DNA of 64,000 nucleotides, taken from Parascedosporium putredinis. Its lineage: Eukaryota > Ascomycota > Sordariomycetes > Microascales > Microascaceae. The notes below the pieces were generated by a model that saw only the letters and a program-made list of their open reading frames with translations, searched no databases and was not told the origin of the DNA. The translations under genes and the position numbers were made by a program. The stretch is taken from the NCBI GenBank assembly GCA_949357655.1, contig CASHTG010000001.1, forward strand, positions 1,984,001-2,048,000. The letters run 5' to 3'. Below, piece by piece: positions 49,501 through 62,780 of the stretch (the first letter of the stretch is position 1; each line of letters starts with the position of its first letter).

Positions 49501-52500
49501 GTATCGAGATCCTTGATCTTATCTCCCAGATATCCCAACACATCTACCAGGGTAGAGATCGTTTCCGGCGACAAGTTTACTTCGAAACCGTCGTTTCTGA
49601 AACTGAACGCTCGTTCATCCTCGCCGTCATCGCCTAGACGGGTTGTCGCGGAGATGAGAGCGCTGGACGAGACGTTACCGCATGACTTCATTTCTCCTTC
49701 GCGGCCCTTGCGCAAATCGAGGAGCATGTCACCGAGATGGACGTGCAGCTCAGGGTGCTCTAGGATTGGGCCACGGGCCTCGACCTGATTAGACATCTCA
49801 AGATGCACTTTGTTCATGCAGGCAAGAAGATGCGCAATTTGCTGATTCTCAGACTCGAGAGGGGTAGTTCCCGCAATCTCAAGTCCGGCGAGGGTGATGT
49901 GGATGGTATAAATGAGGCGCGAATGTGCTGAGGATACGGTCGTGGTCTCGGCGACAGTATCAGAGTCAAAGAGGTCGTCTAAGTGCGCGCTGATGCTCTG
50001 CACCTGCTCCTGTATGTCATGGATAGCGTTGGAAATTTCTGGTCTGTTGAGGGCCTTGAGAAGACTATATACTGCGGAGGCGTCGAGTTGGATGAGTTCC
50101 ATAGATGCGAAAAGAGCTAGCGAATGGTCCGTGTCTCCGATTTGACTAGTGAGACGGCCGTTCGTTGGGGGATACTTAGGAGCGATATGCTCCGAAGCTC
50201 ATTATTGACTCCGATCTGGATCTCGTGAGAATTCTCGCTAATATCGAAATCGAATATGAGCTCTTTCCCAAAATTGGCGGCCATGGCGGCTCTTGAGATG
50301 ACGCCAGACACGCTGTACGTCAGGGAATGAAGTAGAGGGACGCTTATATTGTATTCGTCTAGGAAGAGCGCAACATTCACCCGGTACGCCGACAGACGCT
50401 CAGCAATCTTTTTACTCCGGCGCTTCGGTCTAGGAGAGGATCTCGGAAGCTGGCTCTTTAGGCGGTAGAGCTGAGTGGCTTCATCTCGGACCAAGAGATC
50501 CATGACCTCTAGGAGCGCAATGGGATCCTGCTTGACAATGAGAGCGAGGCCTCTGCTGCTCGCGGTTGATTTGACGGTATGCGAGTTTACAGAGTCAACT
50601 TCTTGCATAGTATGGGAGATGAATAGGCTTGGCTCTTGCAGCTGGAACATGCCGAGCATTTGGGCATGACTGTGAAGCTTCGACTTGATGACGTCGCAAT
50701 TCAGGAGGAAGTTGGTGCCACCGCCTCCGTCAATGAGATCATGGCTAAGAAAAGACATGGTGAGGCCGTGGGCAAAAGACTTGGCGCTAAGATTGATTGT
50801 GTCAACGGCAACCGCGCCTCTTCCTAGACTGAATACCACATGTAGTGGCCGTGGCGTCCTTTTAGGCGAGGGCGAGCGCGAGGTGCTCTTTGGCGGTGGG
50901 TGTGGAGAGGGCTCATCATCATTGAGATTCTCCGTATACAGGCGGAGCACATTGTTTGCTAGTTCACAAAGCTCCCAGTTGATATTTGCAGCTGCCTCTT
51001 CGCAATAGATGTTTAGAATCGTTAGAGGGCCCTCTACGTCCTGAAGGTCTTCGAAAGATTGTCGTCGCTCGTTGTTCTGTTCGAATCGTCCAGTCAGGTC
51101 AAGAATGGTAGCTTTATTCTCCTTTGGTCCAGGATCCAAGACCAACTCTACCTCCTCAATTTGGCAAGCACCGCGCAGAGGAACCGCATTTCCAGGAGTG
51201 GTTGAGGTATCGGGTAGAGAAAAGACTTTTGAGTAGCACTGATTCGTGCAAGTCGCCCAGATCCCAGCTTCGCCATTTTTGGAACGCGTTCATCACCTCC
51301 GCCGCAGCGTTCATGGGTGGGGTGGGGTGAGAACCCCAGCAAGCAAGATAGAGTGCCTCTTGTTCCTCAACACTCAGGTCTACTAAAGTCTGCCGCAGCC
51401 GAAGGATGAGCTTCCAGGAGTCAAAGGTCCGAAGGTGAGACTCGACGGAGCGTAAGACGGCTGAAGGGCGCGTAAAGAAGGGCGCATCGCCTAGTTGTTT
51501 GCTCACAACGGCTAGGTTGTAGATGAGGAACCTTAGGCGGTCGTCGTTTTTCTGCAAAACCTCCTCAAATAGGCGCTTCAGTTCAGTAGCCATCGTCGTG
51601 GTGCGATGAATGAGTCCAGCAAGATAGTCAATCTTCCCGGAGGCTGTGCTAGCCCTCACTGCCCCTATAGATGCGTCCACGTAGGTTACCTCGCGAGATC
51701 CCATGGACACAACAGCATCTTCGATCTGGGCGATTACGGCCGGCTGAGCTTCACCCATTTCCCTCAGTCTCTCAGAGGCCGTGATCTCGGCCGAACCTAG
51801 ACGTAGGTGGAGGGACCGGCGGCCTTCTGTAGTTGCTGTCTTGAACGGATCGTCCCATTTATTGGTGCCTCTAGTCGCAAACACCAAGTTGCGGCAGACT
51901 GCATCATATTGATCCTCAATAACAACATTTGTGGTTCTTTGAAACTCCTCGTCCGTCGAGTTTAGGAACCGAATGTTGGCAGAAGGAAGCCTGATCATCA
52001 AATCTGTTACGTCGCCACGAACTTTGGCTAGCTTCTTAAGATCTACAACCTCGGTCATGGCGCTGATTTGCAGCTCGTCAAGGACGTCTTCCGGCGAGGT
52101 AGGCTGGAGCGCCGAGAGTAAAGAAGCAGCATAGTGAGCAGAAACAGGGTTCAAGAACCCCGAAATGCCCGCTGGGAATTCGACGATAAAACTGGTATAG
52201 ATGTGGTCCTCGGCGAGGATATCCGGGTCGATATCATCCAGGCCCAACTCCAGTGTATTAAATGGATCGCCTTCCTCACCTTCTACGCTCGGAATAGCGG
52301 CATCGGAGGCGTGTGGGCGGAGGGTCTCGAGGGGAAAGTGAGGGGGATAGTACTGGCTTGAAAATGTTACGGCAGACGGCCGGTTCGCGTCATTGTGATA
52401 TGCGCTGTCGGCAAGGGCGCTATAGAAGGCGGAATGGCGCTCTGACGAGGTCGAGAACTCTCTAAGGTGCATGGCAGAACGCTCTGGTCCTACACGAGCG

Positions 52501-55500
52501 ACCGAAACCTTACCCCGGCTGCGAGATCTGGAGGGGTCAGTGCGGACCACGCTCTGTTGGCTCGCGCTCGACAGGCTCAGGAATGAGCTTTGTCTCCTAA
52601 TGGAGGGGATAGCGAATGATAAGGAGCCTGTCGTGACGGATTTCTGGTCGTCATGAGAATCCTGGACAGGCTCAGGCATGGGAGGCACGCATTGAGCTGG
52701 AGGATTGGTAGGGGAGGGTAGAACTCGTCAAGTACGCCGGGGAGCAGTAAGAACTGGGTCCGTTGGGTTCGCTCATCCTCTCGTCTCACGAGTTCTTGCT
52801 GCAACTTGCGCTCACGGGAGAATTCGAATACGCGGCCGATCATGGCAACCTGCACACTGGTTTTAAGAAGGGCTTCAGGGGCGATCTCGTGGCGGGATCT
52901 CGATTTGTGCCGCGCCGCGGTTTCCGAGTCCAGGCATGCAATCTGGACGTTTGGTATGGTGATATTTGCTCGCTTGGAATAGTGGCTCCTCGCCCAGTCG
53001 TTGAAGTCTACGTCAATGGCGTCGGTGGAAAACAGAAATGCCGCTTCGTCCACATGCAGCCATACTCGAACAGGCTCAACTTGGACCCTGATGAATGTGA
53101 CGTCGTGAAATATTAGAGAGGAGTACGGTACGAGAGCATTCTCCTCGTCATCAAAACCGAATATAAAGGCTTTTCCGCCCCTAGCCAACGCCGTGAGAAA
53201 CTCGGCAGTGCACTCCCCAGTAATCGCACCGACCGCTAAATCCCAGATGCAGAGATACGTTGGCTCTACGGGTGGTAGACCAAAAGCCTATGCCCGTACA
53301 CGCTCAGCCCGTCGATGAACATTTGCGTGGAGGCCGGGGAAGGAGTGGGTGCACCATCTGTCCTCTCGCCAGCTCCAAGAGCGAGGCTGAGTGGGCTTAC
53401 GGACAGCTCCAAGTCCATGTAGTAATTTGTGAATCGCAAGTCAACGCCCAAGCTTGCGGTCTCTACCTGGATGTTATTCGACGCTCCGTATATATTGGCC
53501 GGTACGAGAAGCCTGGGGTCATCAATCCGAACACTCAAGATGACATCCATGTCATTGGAACCCTGGGGTGGTGGCTGGCTGTTCAATGCCACGGTGGACT
53601 CGGGCTGCTGCCGGAGTGACTTTTGGTATTCTTCTAGGGTACGGAAGTGGACATGTTCGCCAAAGTAGTTGTCCTTCAAAGAGAGAAGGTACCTAATGAG
53701 AAACCCATAGGCGGTGACGGTCGGAGACTGACCCGAGACATTGAGAATCAAGGTGTCCGTATTTGCAGGCGATGTGGTCGCATTATAATGGTATGCGCCG
53801 GATATGACCGCACTCTCTGCCTGGCCCAGAGTTTTAGAGGGAAGAAATGTGGCTTGCGTGTTTGACAGAGGCAAGTGAAGGACGGCGTCAAGACCGTCGG
53901 CCTTGATCTCAAAAGGTACGGAGTTCTTGGATGGCCGAAAGGTGTCCACGGGGATGGAAACGGCGGCGTGGAGGAGGCCGCTAGATAGGATCAGGAAGGT
54001 ATTGTCGTCGAGTGATGTAGGGTTGTTGATCACGTTGGCATCATTGATGTTGAAGAACACCTGAATGTTCTTGAAATCCAGGTTCATGTTGTACTTGAAC
54101 GGGGTAAAGACGAGGTAATCAGGAGGTGGACCAGTGGTCCAGTCATCAACAAGGTCTATGAGAAGAAAAACGTGGTCTCTCAGTAGAAAAAGCTCGAGAT
54201 GGTCACTCGCGATATCAAAACTCCAGGTTCGCAGGGTATTCCATGCAAGAGGAGACGATAGGTCACAGACGATTCGTTGTGGTCCAGATCTCCACATAAG
54301 CTCGTGGTTTACACTACTCGAAAGCTCCGAACCGGGTAAGTCAATCTCGACCGTGGTCGTGTAGCCAGCCGAGCCCGCAAGCATGTCCATTGTATATGAT
54401 ATGGTTGCGTTGGCGGAGACTCGCAAATCCAGCCAGCCAGGAGGGCGAATTCGCGATGGGTCACTCGCCTCAGGTTCCTTCTTCTCGCGGTTTCGCTGCT
54501 TTCTCTTGCTCTGAGGCTGGGTCGTGGCCACGGGGAACTTTACCCTTGAATCTCCAGTTTTTCGAAGGCTCCCGCGTGGGGACTCGTATGGTCACCTCCT
54601 TATCAAGTTCAACATAAAGATTGAATTTGGTCGCCACCCTGTAGTCTCCAACCTTCAGCCGCTCCGCCGGGACGGCGTCCTTGCAGGCCGAAGGCAGAAA
54701 GAAGCGCTGAAGCTCTGCACGTTGGCGGTCTGCCCAGGGCCCATAGTTGACCGTACCACCCTGGATAGAGAGGTGTATAGCCCACGCCGGAGGTTCATCG
54801 CCGTTAATGTCGTCGGACTGGCGGGATTGCTGTGTAACCTTGGCAGGCACATCCCAGAAGAAGACCATGGTCGCAGAAGGGCTGTCGACAATAGTAGTGA
54901 TTGCCGCATATTCCACAGCCGCCCAGCGTGCTTTTTCTTCGATATCGTCATGAAGATATCTTGACAGGCCCTGCCAGCCATCTCCTCCAGGCGGGTACGC
55001 TGGCAATAGCCCGTCGCCTCTCGTGGGTGAAAGGGATTCAACCGACTTCCGCCAGAACGGAACCAAGTTGCGGAGGGTTCTTGTGACCCTTCGCCCGCTC
55101 CTTAGGAAAAGTCCCTCTTCTTCACTGGTGGGGCTTCTCGTCCTGGGCCCTTCGATTTCGCGGCTCGGGATTCCTGGTCCTCTTTGTAGTCCTCGTTGGG
55201 CCTCATCTTGACTACGGGGTGACGGAAATCGAACTTGAAGAGTTGCCGGTAAGGATCTTGCGAGCCAGTCTCTGAGGCATCGACCTCGCCAGACACTTCC
55301 TCTGTCTTAACAACCAGGACGGCTTTGGTGTTCTCGTTCCCCATGACGAGGGCGGCGGTTCGGCATTCGACATGGATTGGGAAGAAATTGAGTAAAAACG
55401 GCAGGCTTGCATCCTCGGAAGTAACGCTATCGCTGGACGAACCACCTCGCTCTTTAAAGTCCTGTGTACGAGGAGGGCCAACTGGCCTGCCATCATGCCG

Positions 55501-56168
55501 TAGGGAGACGCTCTCCACACCCTCTGTATCAATTCCCGAGGATTTCTCCCCCATCGAGCTTTGGACCGCTGCTTGAATAATCGGGTTGTCCTGGGCCAGG
55601 TTCCGGAGAACCCCATCGTAGACAGGACTTCGGTTGTAGACGAACCATTCCAAGCCATTCAGGGAGACATTGATTCTACATGGCAGGTTCGTGTTTCGAC
55701 GCCTTTCAATAACGCTTTCGGCGGGCTTCGTGGGCTTCGCGCCGGCACTGCCAATATCGATATCACGCACACGACGGAGCCAGTAGTTCCAGGTAACGTA
55801 GCCATTTTGTATGTGAAAGGTCTCGTTGATACCATGATATCTCAAACCCGTGAAGAATATTCGGCCACCGAGAAAGGAGATTTGGAGAGCTTGAAAGTCG
55901 ATATATATGCGGTAGCGATGCCAGGTCCATGTACGGATGCCATGGCCCACGAACCAGGCGAAAACTCGGTTGAAGTAGAGAAGGAAGAATATGCTCAGCG
56001 CGGTACAGATCAGGAAGTAGACGAGGAATATCCTACACAAGCACCGAGTTAGCGAGACTATAAATATGTCACATGCTAGTGACGGATATCGGCAAGGAGG
56101 GTTTTGCTTTACGGATTGAACGCGCGGTCCTGCTCCAAAGGCACGGCGTTGATGTTGTCCGTCGACAT
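46557..56168 (-). CDS. csf1: Csf1, bridge-like lipid transfer protein (BLTP1 family)
   Basis: Very large tube-forming protein anchored in the ER that is thought to carry phospholipids between membranes at contact sites. Exons: 56168-56113 and 56032-46557 (80-nt intron). The N-terminal membrane anchor is IFLVYFLICTALSIFFLLYF, followed by the family block IYIDFQALQISFLGGRIFF and NGYVTWNYWLRRVRDI. Further family blocks are EPTYLCIWDLAVGAITGEC, NGGGKYGQFSDDAGG and LYGEVKI. The C-terminal signature is IDYIFKSAFEGKVEVGWNYS, KITAEVNVPQSKYEYIAL, TPPLEWIGLHRDRLPNLTHQ and EVEDAYARILGSS. Nine break points (near 55107, 54531, 53270, 52685, 51175, 50110, 49178, 48839 and 47061) cost eleven bases; the corrected length is about 3180 residues, close to the known size. 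Several breaks are in short runs or not in runs. It is divergent to the TMEM184 gene. Confidence 0.94.
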
Positions 56169-57162
56169 GGCTTCGTCAGCCGCTTCGGCGTATGTGAAGC
56201 CCCACCTGATTTGCCTTTTGTGTCTATTCCCCGAGGCTATTGTAGCACCGAGAAAGCTATGCACGAAGGCCAGGGAGCTGACATGTTGCTAGTGAGGTGT
56301 CGTCGACGGGGGCGACTCGAGGCGACCTCGTTCAAGGTTTGGGTGCGATCAATGGGTCAGGAGGGTCTTGACAATGCTTTGTCTTCGAGCGAGGTTGGGG
56401 AGAGGTTTCGATCGGTCTCGTATGGGCTTGCAGAGAGCCCTTCCAACCGAAAATTCGGGATTGAAGTCGTCAATCTCTTTACACCTCTGACGATGTCCGA
56501 CCGTGAGGATCGCTGCTTGGTCGTCGGCCCCCAGTCGCGTCAGGGTCGTCAGTTCAACTCGACCAGCACCAGTTCCTGCGTACCTCGGTACCAGGTACCA
56601 GCAAAGGCTTGAAGAAGCAAGGAGACTAGCGGGGTGGAGTGGCCAAACCATTTATCCTCAGTGGTTAGATTTAGTGGGGCCTTGAATATGCCTTAGTGCA
56701 CCTAAGTATCATCTACTTTAGGCAGCTTAAGCTCCCCTGTGCCACATGCATAAATGGCGTCGCGTCATCCCCACGAGTGAGGATGAGATAAACTTGGTGC
56801 TTTTGCATGGACAAGCCTGTCCTCCTCCGACGATAAAACAACGACGTTGTGCTTCGGACCATCAATCCCAACCGAGCAAGGGCCATATCATATCCCACGA
56901 GAGGCCATCCTCGAGAGTCGCTCCCCGCGACCCCTCACCACATCACGCCCCAGTGGTTGTGGGCTATTTGACCACGAATTTGATCACTTGCCACCATATC
57001 AGACTTGGTGATCTTTGGATTAAGGTTCTCGTGCAGTCAGTTCGCCATGCGATCGGCCTAAACCGAACACCACCAGCGTGGATAACATCCAGTCTCGAGA
57101 CCTAAAAGGCTCAAGGCAAAGAGAGATAGGGGCGCACAACCCTACAAAATCCTATAAACAAT
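56169..57162. other. Shared divergent promoter region CSF1 / TMEM184-like
   Basis: About 1 kb between the start codons of csf1 (minus) and the TMEM184-like gene (plus). The frame at 56073-56612 (+) overlaps csf1 exon 1 and shows no family motif. The region presumably holds both promoters. Confidence 0.45.
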
Positions 57163-59193
57163 ATGGGCGGTACAGGCCAAAGGCTGGCCAGCACGACGAT
57201 TACAGTCGCTGGTATTGCAGCTATAATCGCAACATTACTGTCCTCAATGTACGCCCCCTCTCCTTTCTCGTTCCGCAGATCTCAGTGTATCTTGGTGAAC
57301 CGTGCTAACGAAGACTTTGCCCGCAGTTCAATCCTCCTACAAGCGTAAGACTTCTACCAAGCATCTCGGGCTGAGCAATGTCGAGCTGTCACTTATTCCT
57401 CGCCTAGAAAAAACTACCGAAAACCACTTCTCCAGCGATATGTCGTCCGAATATTACTCATGTATGTTGATTCCTCTAGCCATGCCCATATTACTGGCAG
57501 ACGAAACTAGTCGGGCGAAATGGCTCACGTCTTCTTAGGGTTCCCATATACGCACTCTCTTCATGGACGAGCATGATTTCCATTACAGCCTCACATTTTC
57601 TTGACCCGATTCGTGATATCTATGAGGTACGGTGGCATCGGATCCGAATCTATCAGCCAACGGGGAGGGGAATCTAAGCGTTTGGACATGGCTAATAGTA
57701 CCCGACAGGCTTTCACGATCTACACCTTTTTCCAGCTCCTTATCAATTATATTGGTGGTGAGCGGGCACTAATCATCATGATGCACGGTAGGGCCCCGTC
57801 AACCACCTTTGGCCACTCAACCATGTCCTTCCCAAGGTCGATATCTCGGACCCGCATACATTCCTTGCCATCAAACGAGGAATCCTCCAGTACACGTGGC
57901 TGAAGCCACTGCTCGCATTGTCTGCCATCATCATGAAGGCTTGCGGTGTGTACGAAGAAGGCTATATCGGCCTAAAGTCGGGGTATTTTGGAGCGGTATC
58001 GTCTATAACATTAGCGTCACCGTTAGTCTGTATGCGTTGGGACTCTTTTGGGTCTGCATGCATCATGATCTGAAACCCTTTCGCCCAGTTCCCAAGTTCT
58101 TGTGCATCAAACTCATCATCTTTGCCTCATACTGGCAAGGCTTCTTCCTCTCTATCCTAGTTTGGGTTGGCGCGATTCCAGACAACGTGGAGGGCTATAC
58201 TCCCGACAACCTAGCCGCCGCCATTCAGGATGCGCTCATCTGCGTCGAGATGCCCGCCTTTGCCATTGCGCACTGGTACGCCTTTTCGTGGAAAGACTTT
58301 GCGGACAACAGCATTTTCTCTGCTCGTATGCCATTGAGACATGCCTTTAAGGACGCATTCGGACCCAAAGACCTCATCGAGGACTCGAAGCAGACCTTTA
58401 TGGGCGACAATTACGGATATCGATCCTTTGACTCGGGGGACAAGATCATAGCACACGAAGACTCACAATCCAGACTCGCGCGGATCAATGCCGGGATGAG
58501 GTACGAACGAGGAGGCAAAGGCAAATACTGGATTCCCAAGCCTGGCGAGAGCCAGGCATCCGCCACCACCCCGCTGCTGGGTCCAGCTTTTGCCGGGTCC
58601 TCCAGGAACGGCGGGCCCTCAAGCGACTCGGGCAGTAGCTCTTTTAGTGAGGAAATAAATTTGGATCCAGAAGAAGAACGGCTTTACGGGAAAGCTCGGG
58701 AACTAGAGTATGGCGATTGGAATGTACGTCGCGATTTTTACGCCTCTCCCCCTCTCCTAATAATGATAGACCCGCTAACCTCTCCCCAGTATCCGGTCAT
58801 TACTGCTAGCGAACCTCTGCACGCCCGGTATATGACCCCACCCTTACAACAACAACCCCGCCGGCGGCCGAGTGCCAACTCCTCCAGGCAGGCGCAGTCG
58901 ACACCGAGCGAGGGAGTTCCTGTAACCAAGAAGAAAAAGAGGCGACCCCGCCACAAGATACACGCGAGGAGGCGCCGGACGCTGACGTTACACGGCCATC
59001 AAAGAGAACAGTGGACGAGCCAACTCGGGAGCCCCTACAAGCATCCGATGAGAACAAGGCTGCACGTCCCACGCCTGTACAGGAGGAGCGAGGCTCAGCG
59101 TCGCGAGTCGAGGAAACAGCCGAGGAGCAGACGCTTTCTCCGGGGTATCAGGTCAGCGAGAACGACGACGAGTTTCGTAACGTGTGGGATTAA
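57163..59193 (+). CDS. TMEM184/DUF300 (organic solute transporter alpha-like) membrane protein
   Basis: Seven-helix membrane protein of the TMEM184 / OST-alpha fold family; its fungal role is not defined. Exons: 57163-57248, 57327-57344 (18 nt), 57408-57461, 57539-57626, 57709-58723 and 58790-59193. Hallmarks: KNYRKPLLQRYVVRILLMVP across an intron, SSWTSMISI, FTIYTFFQLLINYIGGERAL, PKVDISDPHTFLAIKRGILQ, SGIVYNISVTVSLYALGLFW and FLCIKLIIFASYWQGFFLSI. The tail after the last helix is long, hydrophilic and Ser/Pro/Glu-rich. Three breaks (c4 at 57794-57797, t4 at 57986-57989, a5 at 58934-58938) each fit one missing base; the corrected length is 555 residues and all splice phases agree. The start ATG at 57163 gives a first helix directly (TITVAGIAAIIATLLS). 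Confidence 0.88.
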
Positions 59194-59687
59194 GGCCGAG
59201 AAGAGAGCTTTTATTTTCCCTCGGAAATATGTCAAAGCGAGACGGCAGGGGCCTATTTTTGCTCCTACTACTGGTGGATCGTTGATCTATCAGTTATACC
59301 ATAATCCTTTAATCGGCATCGCGCGTATAAGACAGACAGAGAACAAGCATAGCAATGGCGTTTCTTCAGGATTTCTTTCCACTTGCCGAGAGTTTTTCCC
59401 TCGTCTGATTCCTCTTCCCTTTGCGCCGTATTTGGGCTTCGCGTCTTCTTTTTTTTCCCCTCAGATCAAATGTAAGTTTACAGTGTTTATTATATTTGTC
59501 TGTTTAATTCGTGAACAAAGGTCCCCTGAGGGGACTCTTTATATATGATGTAATGCAAGGCATTAAACAATATTCGTTTCATCAATGCACCCAATATATG
59601 TTACCTTCGCGGAACGCCGTCGCCTATGAAAAAGGAATTAACAAGAAAATGATTGAACAAAAAAACAAAGTGCCCCCAATCCTAGCT
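59194..59687. other. Convergent intergenic region TMEM184-like / GH92
   Basis: Facing 3' ends. It is AT-rich from about 59470, with no gene. Confidence 0.45.
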
Positions 59688-62600
59688 TTACCGAGTCTTG
59701 ATGCTATCTCTTGCACTCCCTGGCCGAAGGCCTTCAAGGTCGGATTCAGAATCGTGGTATGAGCGACCACTACCCGATGCCTCGCTAAGACCGCCGATGC
59801 TGGGGCGTCCGCGCCACCAATGTATGCTCCTATAGCCGGCAGCCTTTCGAGTATGGGACACAGTGGAATCCGCAATCTTCCTGTAGCCGGCCATGGCGAT
59901 AAAGGTAGCGGAGGAGCCTATCGAGGCAATGATGAGGAAGCTGGCAATATAGTCGCCGGTACTTGAGGCACGCCTCCTGACGGGCGACTCGGGCGGATCA
60001 GGGACGATGATATCATTACCAAAGGCAGGGCTCGGGGGCGGCGGACCGGTAGCCCAGTCAACAGCCTCCTCTCCTAGCACAAACTCCATCTTGCCGCCGT
60101 CCCGGAAGATGTCGTTCCAGGAAACCCAAGACTTGTTCCAAGTTTTACCGTTGACCTTGAGAGACTGGACGTAGATGGCGGTCTCGGAAGCGCCCTGAGC
60201 GGTGATGACGAGCTGGGCGCCTCCCCGAGGTGGATGGTGAGGTCCTTGAGCCAGGGCGACCCGATGAGGAAGGTTGTCTGGCCGGTAAGGGGGTAGAGGC
60301 CGATCATGTTCCATAGAAGCCACGACTCCATGGCGCCCGCGTCACTATTTCCGGGCAGGCCATCCGGCGTGGGGCTGTAGTATTTCGTGGCGATGGTGCG
60401 GCTGCGGAAGACGGAGAGGTCCTGGCGGCCGACGAAATTGTAGAGGTACGGCGTCCCGAAGCTGGGCTCGTTGCCCGGGTCGAAGATGGTGTGGCCAAAC
60501 TTGCCGTTGCCGCTCACGACGTCGGGCTTGAAGGTGTCTTCGAGGCGGCTAAGGAACTGCTCGGTGCCGCCGCTCCAGTCAATCAAGGTTGACAGGTCGT
60601 GATGGGCATTGAAGGTGTACTCCCACGGGAGGCCTTGGTAGTCTACATGATTATTTCCCAAGTCAGGAATGAGTCTTATTTGGTCCCTCCTTCATGAGAG
60701 GGCGTGGCGCGCGGGAGGGACAGAGGAGGGCTTTGAAAATCAAGTACTTACAGTCATTGGCCCAGTAGCATCCACCGCAGCTCAGCGGATCCTGGGCGAT
60801 AAAGTTGCCAGTCTCATCCCGGGGACCGAGGAAGCCCTTGTGGCCAAGAGCCTCCATGTCGGGATTCCAGTGGTTCCTCCAGTTCCGCGACCTGGCTAGG
60901 TACTTGGCGGCGTCTTCTCGATGACCCAGGCCGAGGGCAACTTGATAGAGGGCGAAATCGTTGCCGGAGCTATGTAGGAGACGATGAAATCGTAAGTATC
61001 CTGCTTCAAGAGGCTGGGGGAGGGGGACATGGGACCGATTTGAACTGCGGCCAACTTACTATTCAACGGCGCGAGTGACGGAACGGTAAAACTTGTTGGT
61101 GATGTAGCCTCTGGCCAACCAGTCCGGGAGTGCTCCACGGCCTTCCTTCGCCGAACCACCCCGATCACGGCTATCGGTACCTATGGGTGGGGTAATCTCC
61201 GCGTCCGTCCTCATGGCCTCGTAGGCATCCGCCCAATCGATTTTGCCGCGCACACCCTTCACGTAAGCATCGGCTAGCACGTTGTCGACGTTGGATCCGC
61301 CCTGGACAGCGCCGTTCCAAAAGGAAGAGCGGGCATCGGACATGAAGCCTTCGTTCCTCCAGATATCGACCCAGGATCGGAGAAATTCTTCGTACGCTTC
61401 CGGCAGGAGAATGTGGAACAACGAAGTCGTGCATCGGAACTACTCTCACGGTTAGCCTGGTCGGTCCGACGAGCATGGGAGGAGTGATACGCGTTTAGGG
61501 AGGGGTAGATGGGTCGTACGGTATCCCAAAGGTAAAGGTATCGTCGTAGTACGGTTCCTGAGACTCCCACAGTGGGTTCTCGCCCGTCTTGTTTTGGGGA
61601 AGCAGATTCATAAAGTACATGGCCGAGTATAGACGCGCAAGAAGCTCGGGATCCGTCTCGGTCGTCGTGATCTTACTGAGGACCTGGTCCTCCCACTCCT
61701 TCCGTGTATCGTCGCGCAGGTTCTCGAGCGTGGTCGTTTCGGTAATCTCGTGATTGACGTTCGCGCAGGCTTTATCTGTCGAGATGAATGAGACTCCGAT
61801 GCGGGATTGGACGTTTGTCGCGCCGGGGAAGGTGAAGACGGCCCCGAGCCTGTTCTGGGAGAACTCGACTGACTGTCTCTCTTCGTACCACTCGAGGTCT
61901 TGGCTGTCGGGTCCCTTGCTGAGGAAGGTCTTGTACGTCGCCGGCTTATCGAAATATCCGCAAAAGTACACGGTCCACTCGGGAGACTTGTTCCAGCCCT
62001 GCACAACGCGGTAAGAGTCAGCAATCCGAGGCTTCGGGTTAGGGTTACTATTGAAAGGTGTGGGAGAGGGCGTCCCGGCGTCCCACACAACGCCCACAGG
62101 TCGCCGCTGCAACTACGTACGTTATCGTACTTTCCAGAGCCGCGATAGGAAACATGGCCATCTTCCTCCTCGTGCACTTCGATCTGTCCTCCGAGATAGT
62201 GCTGCTCGAAACCAAGGCCGCGGTATGACTTGAGCACATGGGAGACATCGACCACAACGTTGACATCGCCGAAGCCCTCGGGAAACGAATATCGCAAGAA
62301 TCCCGACCTTGACGCTGCCGCGAGCTCGACCTCGATGCCCGTAGAGATGAAGGATTTGTAGTAGCCAACTTCGGTTATGTCATCGGCTTCACGGGGGTAG
62401 GTTAGATCGGCGAGGGGGTTCGCAATAACCCCGAGGACGGGCAGCTGCGCGACGACGCCGTACTTGGGCGCGCCGCCAGTCCCGCTCTCGTGGAGTAGAC
62501 TGAATCCTAAAAAGTTGCCGTCGGGCTGGTAACCGGAATAACTGTCATGGCCGTTGTACAAATCGGGACCAATCTTGATCATGCCGAGGGGGCGGGACAC

Positions 62601-62780
62601 GCCGGGGAAGGTATTCCCACCGCCGCGGGAACCGGTCTTGAACGCCTTAGTTAGCGCCAGCCAAAATTCGCCATGATCCATACACTTACATCCGTCCTAA
62701 CATGCTCTAATAGCCCGGTGGCTCTCGAAACGGTCAGGCCACCGGCAAGGACATGTGAAAAAGAAAGCGGGGAGCGCATC
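59688..62780 (-). CDS. Glycoside hydrolase family 92 alpha-mannosidase, membrane-anchored
   Basis: Calcium-dependent exo-acting alpha-mannosidase of GH92, probably in the secretory pathway or at the cell surface. Exons: 62780-62690, 62645-62121, 61998-61520, 61439-61060, 60969-60752 and 60642-59688; the first intron is only 44 nt. Family blocks: GGNTFPGVSRPLGM, SGYQPDGNFLGFSLLHESGT, WTVYFCGYFDKPAT, WDT|FRCTTSLFHILLPEAYEE, NGAVQGGSNVDNVLADAYVK, GGCYWAND|YYQGLPWEYTF (the Glu of PWEY fits the acid catalyst position) and GNSDAGAMESWLLWNMIGLY. A hydrophobic helix near the C-terminus (YIASFLIIASIGSSATFIAM) precedes a basic cytosolic-type tail, which suggests a type I anchor. Breaks lie at the T run 62758-62763 in the first exon, at 61528-61530 and at 60223-60226. 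The N-terminal exon is the least certain part. Corrected length about 882 residues. Confidence 0.88.

Noticed and set aside
46557..56040. Ten independent genes across the CSF1 region
   Set aside because: All pieces carry consecutive Csf1 blocks on one strand and join with eleven restored bases into one protein of expected size.
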